The translations under genes were made by a program, and so were the position numbers. From Pseudomonadota bacterium (GTDB lineage Bacteria > Myxococcota_A > UBA9160 > UBA4427), in NCBI GenBank assembly GCA_027295775.1, contig JAPUKG010000288.1:1-36970 (forward strand): a stretch of DNA of 36,970 nt, in the 5' to 3' direction. Shown piece after piece: positions 16,326-24,098 of the stretch. Within the stretch, counting starts at the first letter, position 1, and each line of letters begins with the position of its first letter. Below the pieces are notes generated by a model. The model made no database searches. It was not told where the DNA came from and worked only from the letters and a program-made list of their open reading frames with translations.

Positions 16326-16885
16326 GCGGACGGACCCGTCGGATCGCACCGCTGGCGCCGGATCGCTGGGACGAGCAGACGCGCGAGATCTTCGGCTCGA
16401 ACGATCGGCCGCTCAATATCCTGGCCACCATCGCGCACCATCCCAGGCTGCTGCGGCCCTTCCTGGCCTTCGCCGCCACGCTCTCCGTGGCCGGCACCCT
16501 TCCGAGGCGCATCTCGGAGCTGCTCGCGCTGCGCGCGGCCTGGAACTGCCGCTCCGCCTTCGAGTGGGGACACCACGTGGAGTACGGACGGGCGGCGGGC
16601 CTCAGTGAGGACGAGATCCGCAGGGTGACCGCAGGCCCGGACGATCCGGCGTGGTCGCCGGGAGATCGGGCGCTGCTCCGGGCTGCAGACGAGCTTCACG
16701 AGAGCCAGGACGTGACGGACGAAACCTGGGCCCGGCTTCGCAAGGACTGGGAAGAGGCCGAGCTGGTGGAGATCCCGTTCGTCGTCGGGAACTACACCAT
16801 GCTCTCGATGGTGGCGAACTCGACCGGGGTGCCGTTGGAGGAGGGGCTCCCGCCCCTGGGCCAGTCGGCGAGCTCCAACGAGTAG
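16322..16885 (+). CDS. Carboxymuconolactone decarboxylase-family protein (no CxxC)
   Basis: A 187-residue protein of the CMD family. The core block RISELLALRAAWNCRSAFEWGHH lies near residues 60-82, followed by GRAAGLSEDEIRRV and later LVEIPFVVGNYTMLSMVANSTGV. It has one cysteine in the core and lacks the CxxC/CxxU pair of AhpD, with an ExxxH pattern instead, so a peroxidase role is less likely. Homologues are often called gamma-carboxymuconolactone decarboxylase-like, with unknown substrate. The GTG at 16322 overlaps the GFA stop. A strong hairpin begins at its stop codon. Confidence 0.85.
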   Translation: MSGRTRRIAPLAPDRWDEQTREIFGSNDRPLNILATIAHHPRLLRPFLAFAATLSVAGTLPRRISELLALRAAWNCRSAFEWGHHVEYGRAAGLSEDEIRRVTAGPDDPAWSPGDRALLRAADELHESQDVTDETWARLRKDWEEAELVEIPFVVGNYTMLSMVANSTGVPLEEGLPPLGQSASSNE

Positions 16886-16908
16886 GGCCCCGCGTGTGCG
16901 GGGCCCTA
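16883..16908. terminator. Bidirectional hairpin between converging genes
   Basis: An 11-bp perfect stem, TAGGGCCCCGC (16883-16893) with GCGGGGCCCTA (16898-16908), closes a GTGT loop. It starts at the stop codon of the decarboxylase-family gene and lies 34 nt from the stop of the converging RRM gene. There is no long U-run on either side. Confidence 0.7.
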
Positions 16909-16942
16909 TCGTACTGTCGACTCGATGGTCGGTGGTGGGTGG

Positions 16943-17239
16943 CTACCAGCGGCCGCCGCCGCGCCCACCGCCGCCGCCGCCGCCGCCGCCGCCGCGCTGT
17001 CGCTCCTGCGCCTCGTTGACGCGCAATGCGCGGCCGCCGAAGTCACGGCCGTTGAGCTCGTTGATCGCCTTCTCGGCATCCTGCTCGTCCATCTCGACAA
17101 ATCCGAATCCCCGGGAGCGACCCGTCTCGCGGTCGGTGATGACCGCAGACGAGTGAACCGAGCCGAAGGTCTGGAACAGACTCTGCAGATCGGCCTCCGT
17201 CGCGCTCCAAGGCAAGTTTCCTACGTAGATCTTCTTCAC
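16943..17239 (-). CDS. RRM RNA-binding protein with glycine-rich tail
   Basis: A 98-residue protein with a single RNA recognition motif. RNP2 is IYVGNL (residues 4-9) and RNP1 is RGFGFVEM (43-50). A C-terminal tail of glycines broken by arginines follows from about residue 82. Such small RRM proteins occur in cyanobacteria, Myxococcus and other bacteria, often induced by cold, and act as RNA chaperones. The tail is encoded by a pure CCG repeat. The start is a GTG without a clear Shine-Dalgarno, and a 7-bp hairpin lies 17 nt upstream. Confidence 0.93.
   Translation of the reverse strand: MKKIYVGNLPWSATEADLQSLFQTFGSVHSSAVITDRETGRSRGFGFVEMDEQDAEKAINELNGRDFGGRALRVNEAQERQRGGGGGGGGGGRGGGRW
16968..16994. 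repeat. (CCG)9 trinucleotide repeat in the RRM gene
   Basis: Nine uninterrupted CCG units encode the glycine run on the minus strand. Because the unit is three bases, slippage would change tail length without breaking the frame. Confidence 0.85.
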
Positions 17240-17255
17240 TGAACCGTATCCCCAT

Positions 17256-17274
17256 GCCCGAAGCGGTTTCGGGC
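17256..17274 (-). promoter_or_regulatory. Hairpin in the RRM gene leader
   Basis: GCCCGAA (17256-17262) and TTCGGGC (17268-17274) form a perfect 7-bp stem with a 5-nt loop, 17 nt before the GTG start. It could control translation or temperature response, which is inference. Confidence 0.4.
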
Positions 17275-17444
17275 TACCGAGTGAGCGCTCGCCCCGACAC
17301 TACCGTGCCGGCTACGGGCCCCCACGAGTTGCGCCCACACGAGTCTCGTACCCGCGTGGAGTGCTTCGAAACTTGATCTGGACCGACTTGCGAACTGAGG
17401 TGGACTCGGCAGGAAATCGGACAAGAAGCGTTCCTAGGCAGGTA

Positions 17445-17466
17445 TAGAGCCTAGGGCATGGCTCTA
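17445..17466 (-). terminator. Candidate terminator hairpin after the DUF1329 gene
   Basis: TAGAGCC (17445-17451) pairs with GGCTCTA (17460-17466) over an 8-nt loop, about 90 nt past the DUF1329 stop. There is no U-run. Confidence 0.35.
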
Positions 17467-17553
17467 GGGACCGCTACCACGTCAGCGACGGGTCGGAGGC
17501 GGGGTGGACCAGACCCACCGTTCTTACTCCGGCGGCGGCGCCGGTGTCTTCCC

Positions 17554-19056
17554 TCAGTGTCCCTTGGTCAGGTTGTTGACCGAGATCAGCTTGCGCACCT
17601 GGTTCCCGTCCGGCGGCGTGGACACCAGGTCCCAGGTCTCACGGCGCCAACCGCCTATGTCGGCCAGGTTTGCGAAGGAGGCGCCGGCCGTGTCGATCAC
17701 CCGCACCGGGCGCTCCGGATCGTCGGGCCAGCCGGGATAATCCTCCCGGTCCTCGCTCCAGCGCCCGACGTACTGGCCCACGTCGATGGGCTCGTCCCGG
17801 CTGTCGAAGGACATGTAGTAGATGGGAGCCAGGGTCTGCAGGTCGACATAGAGGATCATGCGCGAGACCGAGGTCGCGCCCCGGCTGTTCACGGTCTTCC
17901 CCTCGATCACCAGGGCGCGCCGCAGATCCCAGCGGTCGCTGGCGAAGGAGAGCCCCCAGGGACCGTACTCGCGGTCCTTCAGCTCCGGGTAGGACGGGTT
18001 CGCCGCGTTGATCGGCGCGAGGAGGTCGTGGACGCCCTTCACTTCCCAGTCGTAGAGGAGCGGACGGATCTCCATCCCCTCGAAGCCGCTCCGCTTGGTG
18101 GTGATCGCGTCGGCGCCGGCGCCCATGGCCCCGGCGGCGCTCACCGCCCCGCCCGCCGATCCGCCGCCCGCGCCGAAGCCCGCGATGGTGGCGGGCTTCA
18201 CGACACCCACGCTGAACGAGGGCATGAAGATCCCCTCGATGCCCGACGCGCCGAGCCGGCGCACGCGTCGCCAGTCCGGGAGATAGGCGTGGAGGTCGTC
18301 GCTGCGGTCGACCTCCTCCAAGTGCTCGACGTCGCGGTACTGCCGCCAGGCATACTCCCGCGCGTCGAAGGGCATGAAGAACTCGCCGCCCGCGACCCAG
18401 TGCTTGGAGCGCGCCGCCTTGTCCCGGTACCCGTTCGCCGCCTGGTCCGCCCGGTGCGCGAGCTGGATCTTGAAGATCTGGCCTTCGAAGGGCTCGGCCC
18501 GACCCTCGCGGCCCACCATGTCCGAGATGCGGAAGCGACCGCGAAAGCCCGCGGCCTGGTAGCGGGTGGCGACGTTCCACGCCCACTCGAGGCCGGCCCG
18601 AGGCTCCGCCGGATCGATCGTGTCGGGCGCGAAGGGAAGTCCGGCGGTGTAGCCCTGGAGACCGCCGTTCTCGAGCAGGCTCGCCTTCCCCTTGAACGCC
18701 TCGGTTGCATCCGTGAAGAACCCGGGCGGCGAATAGTCCGCGAAGCACGGTCCGATCTCCAGGCGCATGCCCTCGTAGAAGAAGCGCTCGCGCTCCGCCC
18801 ACAGCTGGGGCGGGAAGTAGTCCTTCAGCGCCGCCAGCTGCTCGAGATCGAAGGCGTCGCCGGGCTGGAAGGGAACCGGGGGCGCGTCCTGTCCGGGCGG
18901 CCAGCCCTTGAGACCGTCCTCGGGCTGGCAGGAACCCGGCGGGGGAACCGTCCAGGGCGACGCCGCGAACGCCACGGGGCCGGGGAAGCAGAAGAGCGCC
19001 AGCAGCGCCGCAGCGGCCAACCCTCTCCGGTGGCTCCGACGACTCCCCACCCTCAT
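17554..19056 (-). CDS. DUF1329 exported protein
   Basis: A 500-residue protein with a signal peptide (RRGLAAAALLALFCFPGPVAFA, probable cleavage after AFA near residue 31). The body is typical of DUF1329, a LolA/VioE-like outer-envelope family: GLPFAPDTIDPAEPRAGLEWAWN, REYAWRQYRDVEHLEE, a block of aromatic residues, and REYGPWGLSFASDRWDLRRA. A glycine/alanine-rich insertion lies in the middle (about residues 295-315). DUF1329 genes often sit near DUF1302 and RND transporters, with a suspected role in moving hydrophobic compounds; neither partner is visible here. The ATG overlaps the upstream reductase stop in ATGA, so the two are translationally coupled. Confidence 0.9.
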   Translation of the reverse strand: MRVGSRRSHRRGLAAAALLALFCFPGPVAFAASPWTVPPPGSCQPEDGLKGWPPGQDAPPVPFQPGDAFDLEQLAALKDYFPPQLWAERERFFYEGMRLEIGPCFADYSPPGFFTDATEAFKGKASLLENGGLQGYTAGLPFAPDTIDPAEPRAGLEWAWNVATRYQAAGFRGRFRISDMVGREGRAEPFEGQIFKIQLAHRADQAANGYRDKAARSKHWVAGGEFFMPFDAREYAWRQYRDVEHLEEVDRSDDLHAYLPDWRRVRRLGASGIEGIFMPSFSVGVVKPATIAGFGAGGGSAGGAVSAAGAMGAGADAITTKRSGFEGMEIRPLLYDWEVKGVHDLLAPINAANPSYPELKDREYGPWGLSFASDRWDLRRALVIEGKTVNSRGATSVSRMILYVDLQTLAPIYYMSFDSRDEPIDVGQYVGRWSEDREDYPGWPDDPERPVRVIDTAGASFANLADIGGWRRETWDLVSTPPDGNQVRKLISVNNLTKGH

Positions 19057-20621
19057 GTCAGGGTCAGTAGCTCGTGGGCGCCGATCATCCGCTCCTGGAT
19101 GGGGATGCCAACGGGGCAGCTCCCCAGACACGGAGCACTGCAGCCGGCGCACACCTCCGCGTTGCGCTCGAGCGCGGCGTAGTGGCTCATGGCGCCCTTC
19201 TCCCAGCCGTAGTCTTCGAAGTACATGCGATGGCGCAGGACGTCGTGGATGGGCAGGTTCTCGGGACAAGATTCCAGGCAGGCGCCGCAGTGGGGCACGC
19301 AGTAGCTGCCCAGGATCTGCCGGTCGTACTCGCGAAGCAGGGCGAGGTCCCGACTCGTGGGCGTTGCGCCCGAGGCGACCAGGTACTCGTCCACGTGCTG
19401 GAGCTTGAACATGGAGATGACCGCGCACGAAACGCTCGGGTTCGAGAGCACCCACTTGAGCGCCGCCTGGGAGTAGGCGTCGGCCTGCTCGCGGAAGCCC
19501 GCCAGGCCGTTGTGCTTGGCGCCCTTCAGGGTCTTCATCGCAACCACGCCCATGTCCTGCTCGCGGCGAGCCCGGTCGATCACCTCCCCCAGCTGGCTCC
19601 AGATGCCGTGGTGGTACGCGACCATCATCACGTCGAAGCGCCCCGAGTCGACGGCGGCGTTCACTACCTGCACCAGATTGGGCGTGTGGGTCGAGAAGCC
19701 GAGGAAGCGCACCTTGCCGGCTTCGCGGAGCCGGTCGAACGCCTCGTGGAGGTTGGGGTCCATCAGCCGGTCGATCTCGTCGCACGAGTGCACGTGGGCC
19801 AGGTCCACGTAGTCCGTGCCGAGTCGGCGGAGGCTACCCTCGACATTCTCCACGTAGGTCTTGACTGGCGTCCCCGGCGGCAGATGTCCCGTCGGCGTGC
19901 AGAACTTGGTGGCGAGGAAGAGCTGACTGCGGTCGACGCCCCGAAGCCCGCGACCCACCGCACCCTCGCTCCCCGCGGCCGAGTAGTCCGGAGAGGTGTC
20001 GATGTAGTTGATGCCCCGCTCGAGGGCGACCTTCACGATCCTCTCGCCGTTCTCGCGGTCGAGGGGACCCGTCCCCATGACGATGTCCGAGACCTCCCAG
20101 CCGGTGCGGCCAAGGCGGCGGTAGCCCTGGACGCGGCTGCCCTTCCATTCCCGCTTCCACTCGGGGTGGGTCTTGACCACGTCCCCGCCGAAGATCTCCC
20201 CGCCCACCGGGAGCCAGCCGCGGCCGTCGTTGCCCACACCGGCGGCGCGCGCGAAGGCGCCCAGCGAGGCGGCCACCAGGCCGGCCAGACCGGCGCCGGC
20301 GCCGGAGGCGATGCCGGTCAGGAAGGAGCGGCGGGACGGGTCGGCGCTGCGCGCGCGCGCCCGGACACTCCACATCACCAGGGCGAAGCTCGCGATGGCA
20401 GCCAGAAGGATGGTGCCGAGTGTCAGCACGAGCCCCGCGAGGGTGAGCTCGAGGCCGGAGAAGAGGGCCAAGCCCACCTTCTGCAGCGCGGCGCCCGCCG
20501 GGAAGGCCGACGGATCGAGACCGATGGCGGTCCGGTACAAGAAATAGCCGCTCACGGTGAAGCCGACGACGAGTGCGGCGGCCAGGCAGAGCAGGAACAT
20601 GGAACGAGGTCGAATCGACAT
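19053..20621 (-). CDS. Membrane-anchored aldo/keto reductase with Tat-like motif and C-terminal Fe-S cysteines
   Basis: A 522-residue protein of unusual build. Residues 6-30 and 48-86 contain membrane helices. Next come SRRSFLTG (Arg97-Arg98) and a hydrophobic stretch to about 128, which looks like an internal twin-arginine signal. The aldo/keto reductase barrel begins near 160 (RLGRTGWEVSDIVMGTG) and keeps the catalytic pattern: INYIDTSPDYS (Asp, Tyr), ATKF (Lys) and AHVHS (His). The C-terminal ~80 residues carry CVPHCGACLESCP and CAGCSAPCLGSCPVGIPI, ferredoxin-like cysteine groups for one or two 4Fe-4S clusters. The ATG at 20621 follows GGAGGG. It lies between a luciferase-like gene and DUF1329, and its stop overlaps the latter. 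The substrate is unknown. Confidence 0.88.
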   Translation of the reverse strand: MSIRPRSMFLLCLAAALVVGFTVSGYFLYRTAIGLDPSAFPAGAALQKVGLALFSGLELTLAGLVLTLGTILLAAIASFALVMWSVRARARSADPSRRSFLTGIASGAGAGLAGLVAASLGAFARAAGVGNDGRGWLPVGGEIFGGDVVKTHPEWKREWKGSRVQGYRRLGRTGWEVSDIVMGTGPLDRENGERIVKVALERGINYIDTSPDYSAAGSEGAVGRGLRGVDRSQLFLATKFCTPTGHLPPGTPVKTYVENVEGSLRRLGTDYVDLAHVHSCDEIDRLMDPNLHEAFDRLREAGKVRFLGFSTHTPNLVQVVNAAVDSGRFDVMMVAYHHGIWSQLGEVIDRARREQDMGVVAMKTLKGAKHNGLAGFREQADAYSQAALKWVLSNPSVSCAVISMFKLQHVDEYLVASGATPTSRDLALLREYDRQILGSYCVPHCGACLESCPENLPIHDVLRHRMYFEDYGWEKGAMSHYAALERNAEVCAGCSAPCLGSCPVGIPIQERMIGAHELLTLT

Positions 20622-20642
20622 CGAATCCCTCCAGTGCCCAGA

Positions 20643-20648
20643 ATTATA
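20643..20648 (-). promoter_or_regulatory. Candidate internal -10 box (TATAAT) before the aldo/keto reductase
   Basis: A perfect TATAAT on the minus strand overlaps the stop codon of the upstream gene and would start transcription about 15 nt before the reductase ATG, leaving room for its GGAGGG site. No good -35 box is seen. Confidence 0.35.
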
Positions 20649-21396
20649 GGGCTCCCTCGGTCCGGCCTGGGGTGTATATCCCCACCAGGGAGACGGACAG
20701 CTCCGCGGCCGCCCGCTCGGCTCGAACGCGCGCCCCATCGAGCGCGTTGGCCAATGACGCGGGCGGCGAGGACGGCTCTCCCCAGGGGAGTCGGAGCGCG
20801 ATCCGCGCCTCCCTGTCCGGGAGACCCAGCTCGGCCCACCGCTCGAGGTACAGACGAGCCGCGTCGAGGGTCCACGCCACCAGTCCGACGCCGCGCTCGG
20901 CGGCGCGGCTGGCGGCGGCGCCGGGCGGAGCCTCGGACCCGGCGCTCTCGTCGGCCTCGAGCCAGATCGGCGGTCCTCCCGGCCGGTGCGGCTTCGGGTG
21001 GACGTCGACTCCGGAGAAGGTGTGGACTGCACCCGCGTGCTCGACCGGCTCATCGGACCACGCCTGCCGCAGCACGGCGAGATCGTCCTCCAGGCGCGAC
21101 GCGTCGTCCCCGGCACTCGCGAGCGCGAGCTCGACCCGTCCCGCCGCCAGCCCGTCGAGGCTCGCCAGGTCTTCGGCGATGCGCAGCGGATGGTGGAGGG
21201 GCGTTCGGATCCCCGCGGCCACGATGCCGACGCGCGCCGTGCGCGCCGCCGCCGCCGCACACGCGTGCAGGATCGCGGGCTCGCCGCCCCCGCCCTGGGA
21301 CTCGATCCAGAGGAGATCCGCCGGCAGCGCGTCGGCTTCGTCGAGCCCGGCGAGGGGATCGGCGGCGTCGCTGCGCAGGGCCATGCGAACCGTCAC
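20644..21396 (-). CDS. Luciferase-like (LLM-class) flavin/F420-dependent oxidoreductase, short form
   Basis: A 250-residue protein resembling bacterial luciferase-like monooxygenases. Visible blocks are DLLWIESQGGGG, ARVGIVAAGIRTPLHHPLRIAEDLASLDGLAAGRVELALA near residues 55-95, DDLAVLRQAW, and GVDVHPKPHRPGGPPIWLEA. The block ending in AGRVELALA is the family's best marker. It is shorter than the usual 300-350 residues and the C-terminal part is weakly matched, so flavin versus F420 use cannot be decided. The GTG at 21396 has TATCGT 7 nt upstream and no Shine-Dalgarno; an ATG lies at 21384. It ends 22 nt before the reductase gene. Confidence 0.75.
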   Translation of the reverse strand: MTVRMALRSDAADPLAGLDEADALPADLLWIESQGGGGEPAILHACAAAAARTARVGIVAAGIRTPLHHPLRIAEDLASLDGLAAGRVELALASAGDDASRLEDDLAVLRQAWSDEPVEHAGAVHTFSGVDVHPKPHRPGGPPIWLEADESAGSEAPPGAAASRAAERGVGLVAWTLDAARLYLERWAELGLPDREARIALRLPWGEPSSPPASLANALDGARVRAERAAAELSVSLVGIYTPGRTEGAL

Positions 21397-21403
21397 GCCA
21401 ACA

Positions 21404-21409
21404 ACGATA
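21404..21409 (-). promoter_or_regulatory. Candidate -10 box, leaderless
   Basis: TATCGT on the minus strand lies 7 nt before the GTG at 21396. It faces the plus-strand TATACT at 21432 in a divergent promoter region of only 47 nt. Confidence 0.4.
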
Positions 21410-21431
21410 GGGGGCGCGGGGCGCCGCGTCG

Positions 21432-21437
21432 TATACT
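21432..21437 (+). promoter_or_regulatory. Candidate -10 box, leaderless
   Basis: TATACT lies 6 nt before the ATG at 21444, and no ribosome binding site is present. The stretch TATACTGGCCG is shared exactly with the promoter at 5473. Confidence 0.45.
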
Positions 21438-21443
21438 GGCCGG

Positions 21444-21962
21444 ATGCCCGCGAATCGACGCGTTCGTGCGACCTTCACCGGGGTCGTGCCGCTGCGCGGC
21501 GAGGGCGGGTCGGGCGTCTTGCTGAGCTTCCGGCCGGTGTACGCCCGCATCGACGTCGAGCGCATCGACGACTTCGCCTACCTGGGCCCAGACCTCGAGC
21601 TCCCGGCGGTGGACGGCCTGGGCAAGGTGTTCCGCATCCTGCGCGCGGCGCGGATCGCGGTTCCCGGCAAGCCCATGGACTGGGTGGACCGAGAGCGCGA
21701 GCTGACGGCGTTCCTCGAGCGCGCGGTCGGCACCAATCTACTCCTCCAGCTGCGACCCCGCAGCCGCATGCGCTTCACCGCGTGGACCGAGTCTGGCGTC
21801 GAAACGGTGGAGGACGTGATCGACGTGCTCGAGGCGCCCGACGCCTACCTGGTGATACGTCGGCGCGGCCGCTATCCGGTGCGCATTCCCCGAAGCTCGG
21901 TGGTGCGCCAGCACACCGAGTGCGAGCGCTGGTACGAGGTCCTCGACATCGAGCGGGCCTGA
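21444..21962 (+). CDS. Hypothetical protein, 172 aa
   Basis: I do not recognise this protein. It is rich in Arg and Val, has no signal peptide or membrane helix, and looks like two beta-rich halves: RVRATFTGVVPLRGEGGSGV to VYARIDVERIDDFAYLG, then RFTAWTESGVETVEDVIDVL and APDAYLVIRRRGRYPVRIPR. The last block resembles basic beta-strands of PilZ-like or nucleic-acid-binding folds, but no signature residues confirm this. It is the first gene before maoC and nadE (19-nt gap, then 4-nt overlap), so it may share their transcript, though maoC also has its own -10 box. Confidence 0.7.
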   Translation: MPANRRVRATFTGVVPLRGEGGSGVLLSFRPVYARIDVERIDDFAYLGPDLELPAVDGLGKVFRILRAARIAVPGKPMDWVDRERELTAFLERAVGTNLLLQLRPRSRMRFTAWTESGVETVEDVIDVLEAPDAYLVIRRRGRYPVRIPRSSVVRQHTECERWYEVLDIERA

Positions 21963-21969
21963 GAGTTGG

Positions 21970-21975
21970 TACCAT
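21970..21975 (+). promoter_or_regulatory. Candidate -10 box before the MaoC gene
   Basis: TACCAT lies 6 nt before the ATG at 21982, with no Shine-Dalgarno sequence between. It fits the TAnnnT leaderless pattern but is a weak hexamer. Confidence 0.3.
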
Positions 21976-21981
21976 CGCCGG

Positions 21982-22449
21982 ATGGCGGAGAAGACCGTCG
22001 TCCCGAGCGTTGCGGACCTGAAGCGCTTCATCGGCGTGGCCCTGGGCACCACCGACTGGATGACGATCACCCAGAAGCAGATCGACGCCTTCGCCGAGGC
22101 CACCGGCGACCACCAGTGGATCCACGTGGATCCCGAGCGCGCGAAGCGGGAGTCGCCCTTCGAGACCACCATTGCCCACGGCTACCTGACCCTGGCTCTG
22201 GCGCCGGCCCTGCTTCCCCAGATCCTCCACGTGGAGGGCTGCTCGGCGATCCTGAACTACGGCGTGGAGAAGATGCGGTTTCCCTCGCCGGTGCCGGTGG
22301 ACGCGCGCGTGCGGCTCTCGGCGAAGATCGTGGGCGTCCGCGAGACGCCGGCGGGTGCCGCGCGGGTCACGATCTCCTTCACGTTCGAGGTGGAGGGATC
22401 GACGCGCCCGGCGTGCCACGGCGACGCGATCCTGATTTACCGGCCATGA
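21982..22449 (+). CDS. MaoC-family (R)-hydratase/dehydratase
   Basis: A 155-residue hotdog-fold protein. The hydratase-2 motif is complete: ITQKQIDAFAEATGDHQWIH near residues 32-51, with the catalytic Asp and His in ATGDHQWIH, followed by SPFETTIAHGYLTLAL for the overhanging segment. Later YGVEKMRFPSPVPVDARVRL matches the second half of the fold. Such proteins hydrate trans-2-enoyl-CoA or dehydrate 3-hydroxyacyl-CoA thioesters. The stop overlaps the nadE start in ATGA, a tight but functionally unexplained pairing. Confidence 0.93.
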   Translation: MAEKTVVPSVADLKRFIGVALGTTDWMTITQKQIDAFAEATGDHQWIHVDPERAKRESPFETTIAHGYLTLALAPALLPQILHVEGCSAILNYGVEKMRFPSPVPVDARVRLSAKIVGVRETPAGAARVTISFTFEVEGSTRPACHGDAILIYRP

Positions 22450-24089
22450 AGATCGGCATCGCACAGGTAAACCCCACGGTCGGGGACCTAGCTGGAAATC
22501 GCCGACTGGTGGAGGAGGCGGCCGCCAAGGCGGCGGAAGAGGGCGCCGATCTGGTCGTGCTGCCGGAGATGGTGCTCACCGGCTACCCGCCCATGGACCT
22601 GCTCGAGCGGGACGGCTTCGTGCGCGACCAGATGCGCGAGCTCGAGGCACTGCGGCCGGCGTCGAAGCGCGTGGCCATCGTCCTGGGCGCCGTACTCCCC
22701 TGGCCCGAGGGCCGTCCCAAGAAGCTGGCGAACGCGGCGGTGTTGCTGGCGGGGGGCGAGCAGGTGGCCGCTCACCCGAAGTCGCTCCTCCCCACCTACG
22801 ACGTGTTCGACGAGAACCGCTACTTCGCTCCCGCCGAACGGCGCGAGCCCGTGACGCTGCCGGGGAGCGGCGCAGCGCTGGGGCTGACGGTGTGCGAGGA
22901 CACCTGGGTCGACACCAAGTCCTACGACGTCGATCCCACCGAGGAGCTGGTGGCGGCGGGCGCGTCGCTGATCCTCAATCCGTCGTGCTCCCCCTGGCAC
23001 GTGGACCGGCCGCGCCAGCGCCGACTCATGCTCTCCGAGCTGGCGCGGCGCCACCGCGTGCCGATCGTGTTCGTGAACCAGGTGGGCGGGAACGACGAGC
23101 TGGTCTTCGACGGCGCCTCGTTCGTCACCGACGCGAACGGTCGAATCCGTGCCTCGCTCCCGCTCTTCGAGCCGGGCTTTGCCGTCGTGGATCTCGCCGC
23201 CGTCGGTCCGGGGCTCGAGCCCGACGCCGTACTGGAGCCCGAGCCGGTGGCGCAGCTCCAGGCCGGACTCGTGCTCGGCATCCGCGACTACTTCGGCAAG
23301 CAGAACCTGCCGCCGGGGGCGGTGGTGGGACTCTCGGGCGGCATCGATTCCTCGGTTACTGCGCACCTTGCGGTGGAGGCGCTCGGGCCCGATCAGGTCG
23401 TCGGCGTGGCCATGCCGGGGCCGTTCTCGTCGGAGCACAGCATCGCGGATGCGCTGGCCCTCGGCCGCAATCTCGGGATCGAGGTGCGCCGGGTGGACAT
23501 CGCGCCCATGTACAGTGCCTACCGCGACGCCTTCGCGGCACTCTTCGGCGAGCGCGAGGACTACGGGCTCACCCAGCAGAACATCCAGTCGCGCATCCGC
23601 GGCGCCATCGTGATGGCGGTCTCCAACGAGGAGCACCGGCTCGTGCTCGCCACCGGCAACAAGAGCGAGCTTTCGGTGGGCTACTGCACGCTCTACGGCG
23701 ACACGGTCGGAGGGCTCGGGGTCCTGGGCGACGTGTACAAGCGAGACGTCTACGCGCTGGCGCGCTACGCCAACCGGGATCGGGAACGCATCCCGGCGAA
23801 CACCATCGACAAGCCCCCGTCCGCCGAGCTCGCCCCGGACCAGCTCGACTCCGACGACCTGCCCGAGTACGACGTCCTCGACGCGGTCCTACAACAGGCC
23901 ATCGAGGAGGGCCGCAGCGCCGCGAGCATCGAGCCGCCGCCAGGCTGCGATCCCGAGACCGCCGCGGCGGTGGTCGCGCGGCTGGACCGCAACGAGTTCA
24001 AGCGCCGCCAGACGCCGCTCGTGTTGCGCACGTCACCCAAGGCCTTCGGCACGGGCCGGCGGTTGCCGATCGTCCACCGCTACTTCTGA
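22446..24089 (+). CDS. nadE: Glutamine-dependent NAD(+) synthetase
   Basis: A 547-residue two-domain enzyme that makes NAD from nicotinate adenine dinucleotide with glutamine nitrogen. The N-terminal nitrilase-type glutaminase has the Glu41-Lys112-Cys150 triad (LPEMVLTGYP, HPKSLLPTYD, TVCEDTW). The C-terminal synthetase has the ATP-pyrophosphatase loop GLSGGIDSS near residue 296, then LATGNKSELSVGY and LYGDTVGG. Length and order match bacterial NadE of the glutamine type. The ATG at 22446 overlaps the maoC stop by 4 nt. It ends 9 nt from the converging cold-shock gene. Confidence 0.96.
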   Translation: MKIGIAQVNPTVGDLAGNRRLVEEAAAKAAEEGADLVVLPEMVLTGYPPMDLLERDGFVRDQMRELEALRPASKRVAIVLGAVLPWPEGRPKKLANAAVLLAGGEQVAAHPKSLLPTYDVFDENRYFAPAERREPVTLPGSGAALGLTVCEDTWVDTKSYDVDPTEELVAAGASLILNPSCSPWHVDRPRQRRLMLSELARRHRVPIVFVNQVGGNDELVFDGASFVTDANGRIRASLPLFEPGFAVVDLAAVGPGLEPDAVLEPEPVAQLQAGLVLGIRDYFGKQNLPPGAVVGLSGGIDSSVTAHLAVEALGPDQVVGVAMPGPFSSEHSIADALALGRNLGIEVRRVDIAPMYSAYRDAFAALFGEREDYGLTQQNIQSRIRGAIVMAVSNEEHRLVLATGNKSELSVGYCTLYGDTVGGLGVLGDVYKRDVYALARYANRDRERIPANTIDKPPSAELAPDQLDSDDLPEYDVLDAVLQQAIEEGRSAASIEPPPGCDPETAAAVVARLDRNEFKRRQTPLVLRTSPKAFGTGRRLPIVHRYF

Positions 24090-24098
24090 GGTGCGGGT

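Larger units (their letters stand above)
17240..17553. other. Intergenic region of 314 nt with two hairpins
   Basis: This region holds the leader and probably the promoter of the RRM gene (minus strand) and the 3' end of the DUF1329 transcript. GTAGTGT-type sequence near 17298-17303 could be a minus-strand -10, but no -35 fits. CTAGG occurs three times near 17434-17468. I see no gene. Confidence 0.5.

Noticed and set aside
16883-16908. Hairpin as a riboswitch or RNA gene
   Set aside because: It is a simple GC stem between converging genes with a four-base loop, best explained as a terminator.
17433-17468. Three CTAGG copies as a direct-repeat array
   Set aside because: Spacing is uneven (17 and 13 nt) and the unit is short; part is explained by the hairpin at 17445-17466.
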